Of a stretch of 5,651 bases of DNA, positions 5,123-5,651 are shown piece by piece (positions within the stretch are counted from its first letter, which is position 1; every line of letters begins with the position of its first letter). The notes below the pieces were generated by a model, which did no database searches, had not been told where the DNA came from, and saw only the letters and a program-made list of their open reading frames with translations. This DNA is from JAJPKK01 sp035311445. Lineage in GTDB: Bacteria; Pseudomonadota; Alphaproteobacteria; Rhizobiales; Xanthobacteraceae. The DNA lies in the NCBI GenBank assembly GCA_035311445.1, contig DATGCX010000044.1, positions 1 to 5,651 of the forward strand. The letters are read 5' to 3'. Both the position numbers and the translations under genes were made by a program.

Positions 5123-5651
5123 ATGGACAATATCTGGTTTGCATCGGCGTTGTGGATCGGCCTTGCCCTTGCAGCGTCGCTGGTATCCATCTGGACTGCC
5201 ATTTCGGTCGCCCTGATCGAGATCATGGTGGGCGCCTTGGCGGGCAATATTATCGGCCTGCCGCTTTCCCCGTGGGTCAATTATCTGGCGGGCTTCGGCG
5301 CCATTCTGCTTACCTTCCTCGCCGGCACAGAGGTCGACGCCGATGTCGTGAAGCGGAACTTCGGGGCCAGCGTTGGGGTCGGTTTTGTGAGCTTCCTCGC
5401 CCCCTATGTGGGATGCCTGCTGGCTGCCCGATATGTCCTCGGATGGAGCTGGCCCGAAGCGCAGATTGCCGGGATAGCCCTGTCCACGACCTCGGTCGCC
5501 GTGGTTTATGCCGTGATGGTGGAGACCGGGCTGAACAAGACGGAGTTGGGCAAGATCATCCTTGCCGCGTGCTTCGTCACCGATCTCGGAACAGTGCTCG
5601 CGCTCGGGATTGTGTTTGCCAATTTTAATAGATGGCTGCTCGGTTTTGCCG
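5123..5651 (+). CDS. Cation:proton antiporter (CPA superfamily, KefB/NhaP-like membrane domain), 3' end outside window
   Basis: Reading from ATG 5123 gives 176 codons with no stop to the window edge. It encodes a very hydrophobic membrane protein with about five helices visible: roughly residues 4-23, 25-47, 52-70, 82-105, 113-133 and 144-166, some possibly re-entrant. CPA-type signatures are LIEIMVGALAGNIIG (31-45), TFLAGTEVD (64-72), STTSVAVVY (121-129, the crossed-helix region) and a conserved Asp at D154 in FVTDLG. The residue before that Asp is Thr, where many relatives have Asp or Asn, so ion coupling may differ. AAAGGA (5112-5117) lies five bases before the ATG. The fluoride riboswitch upstream implies induction by fluoride. 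Antiporter genes of this superfamily are known to occur behind crcB-motif RNAs, but whether they move fluoride, protons or cations to offset its entry is not known to me. Family firm, transported ion unknown. Confidence 0.9.
   Translation, partial: MDNIWFASALWIGLALAASLVSIWTAISVALIEIMVGALAGNIIGLPLSPWVNYLAGFGAILLTFLAGTEVDADVVKRNFGASVGVGFVSFLAPYVGCLLAARYVLGWSWPEAQIAGIALSTTSVAVVYAVMVETGLNKTELGKIILAACFVTDLGTVLALGIVFANFNRWLLGFA

Noticed and set aside
5068..5628. Plus-strand open frame of 186 residues overlapping the antiporter start
   Set aside because: The frame starting at ATG 5123 encodes the membrane protein with antiporter motifs and has a ribosome site. The other frame is Arg/Gly/Pro-rich and meaningless.

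Overview
The window looks like chromosomal DNA of a GC-rich alphaproteobacterium, probably of the Hyphomicrobiales (Bradyrhizobium/Afipia/Rhodopseudomonas type). This rests on GC- and C-ending codons in the core genes, the style of the encoded proteins, and an intergenic palindrome with a GTCATCCCCGCGAAAGCGGG-type core. It is an inference, since no rRNA or marker gene is present. Five protein genes are supported. Two are cut by the window edges: a minus-strand methyltransferase that runs off the left end and a plus-strand antiporter that runs off the right end.

Layout. 1-729 (-): SAM-dependent methyltransferase-like protein, C-terminus outside the window, with lower GC than the rest. 730-1027: divergent intergenic region with a strong 16-bp hairpin and a TATAAT box next to a small palindrome. 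1028-2320 (+): M24 creatinase/aminopeptidase-P-like protein in which one of the five metal ligands is Cys instead of Asp. 2321-2471: convergent intergenic region filled by a palindromic repeat. 2472-3317 (-): isocitrate lyase/PEP mutase superfamily protein. 3318-3550: divergent intergenic region without a clear signal. 3551-4732 (+): class I PLP-dependent aminotransferase. 4733-5122: leader region containing a fluoride (crcB-type) riboswitch at 4951-4998. 5123-5651 (+): start of a CPA-type cation:proton antiporter under that riboswitch.

How it fits together. The M24 protein, the PEP mutase-like lyase and the aminotransferase could all serve catabolism of small nitrogen-containing or organic acid compounds. 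They are not in one operon (orientations +, -, +), so a shared pathway is only a guess. The most informative element is the fluoride riboswitch. Its stems, pseudoknot and conserved single-stranded bases can all be read directly, its 3' strand can refold into a competing hairpin, and it precedes an antiporter rather than crcB or a CLC-type fluoride channel. This makes the antiporter a candidate fluoride-stress gene. I saw no CRISPR array, tRNA, rRNA or insertion sequence.
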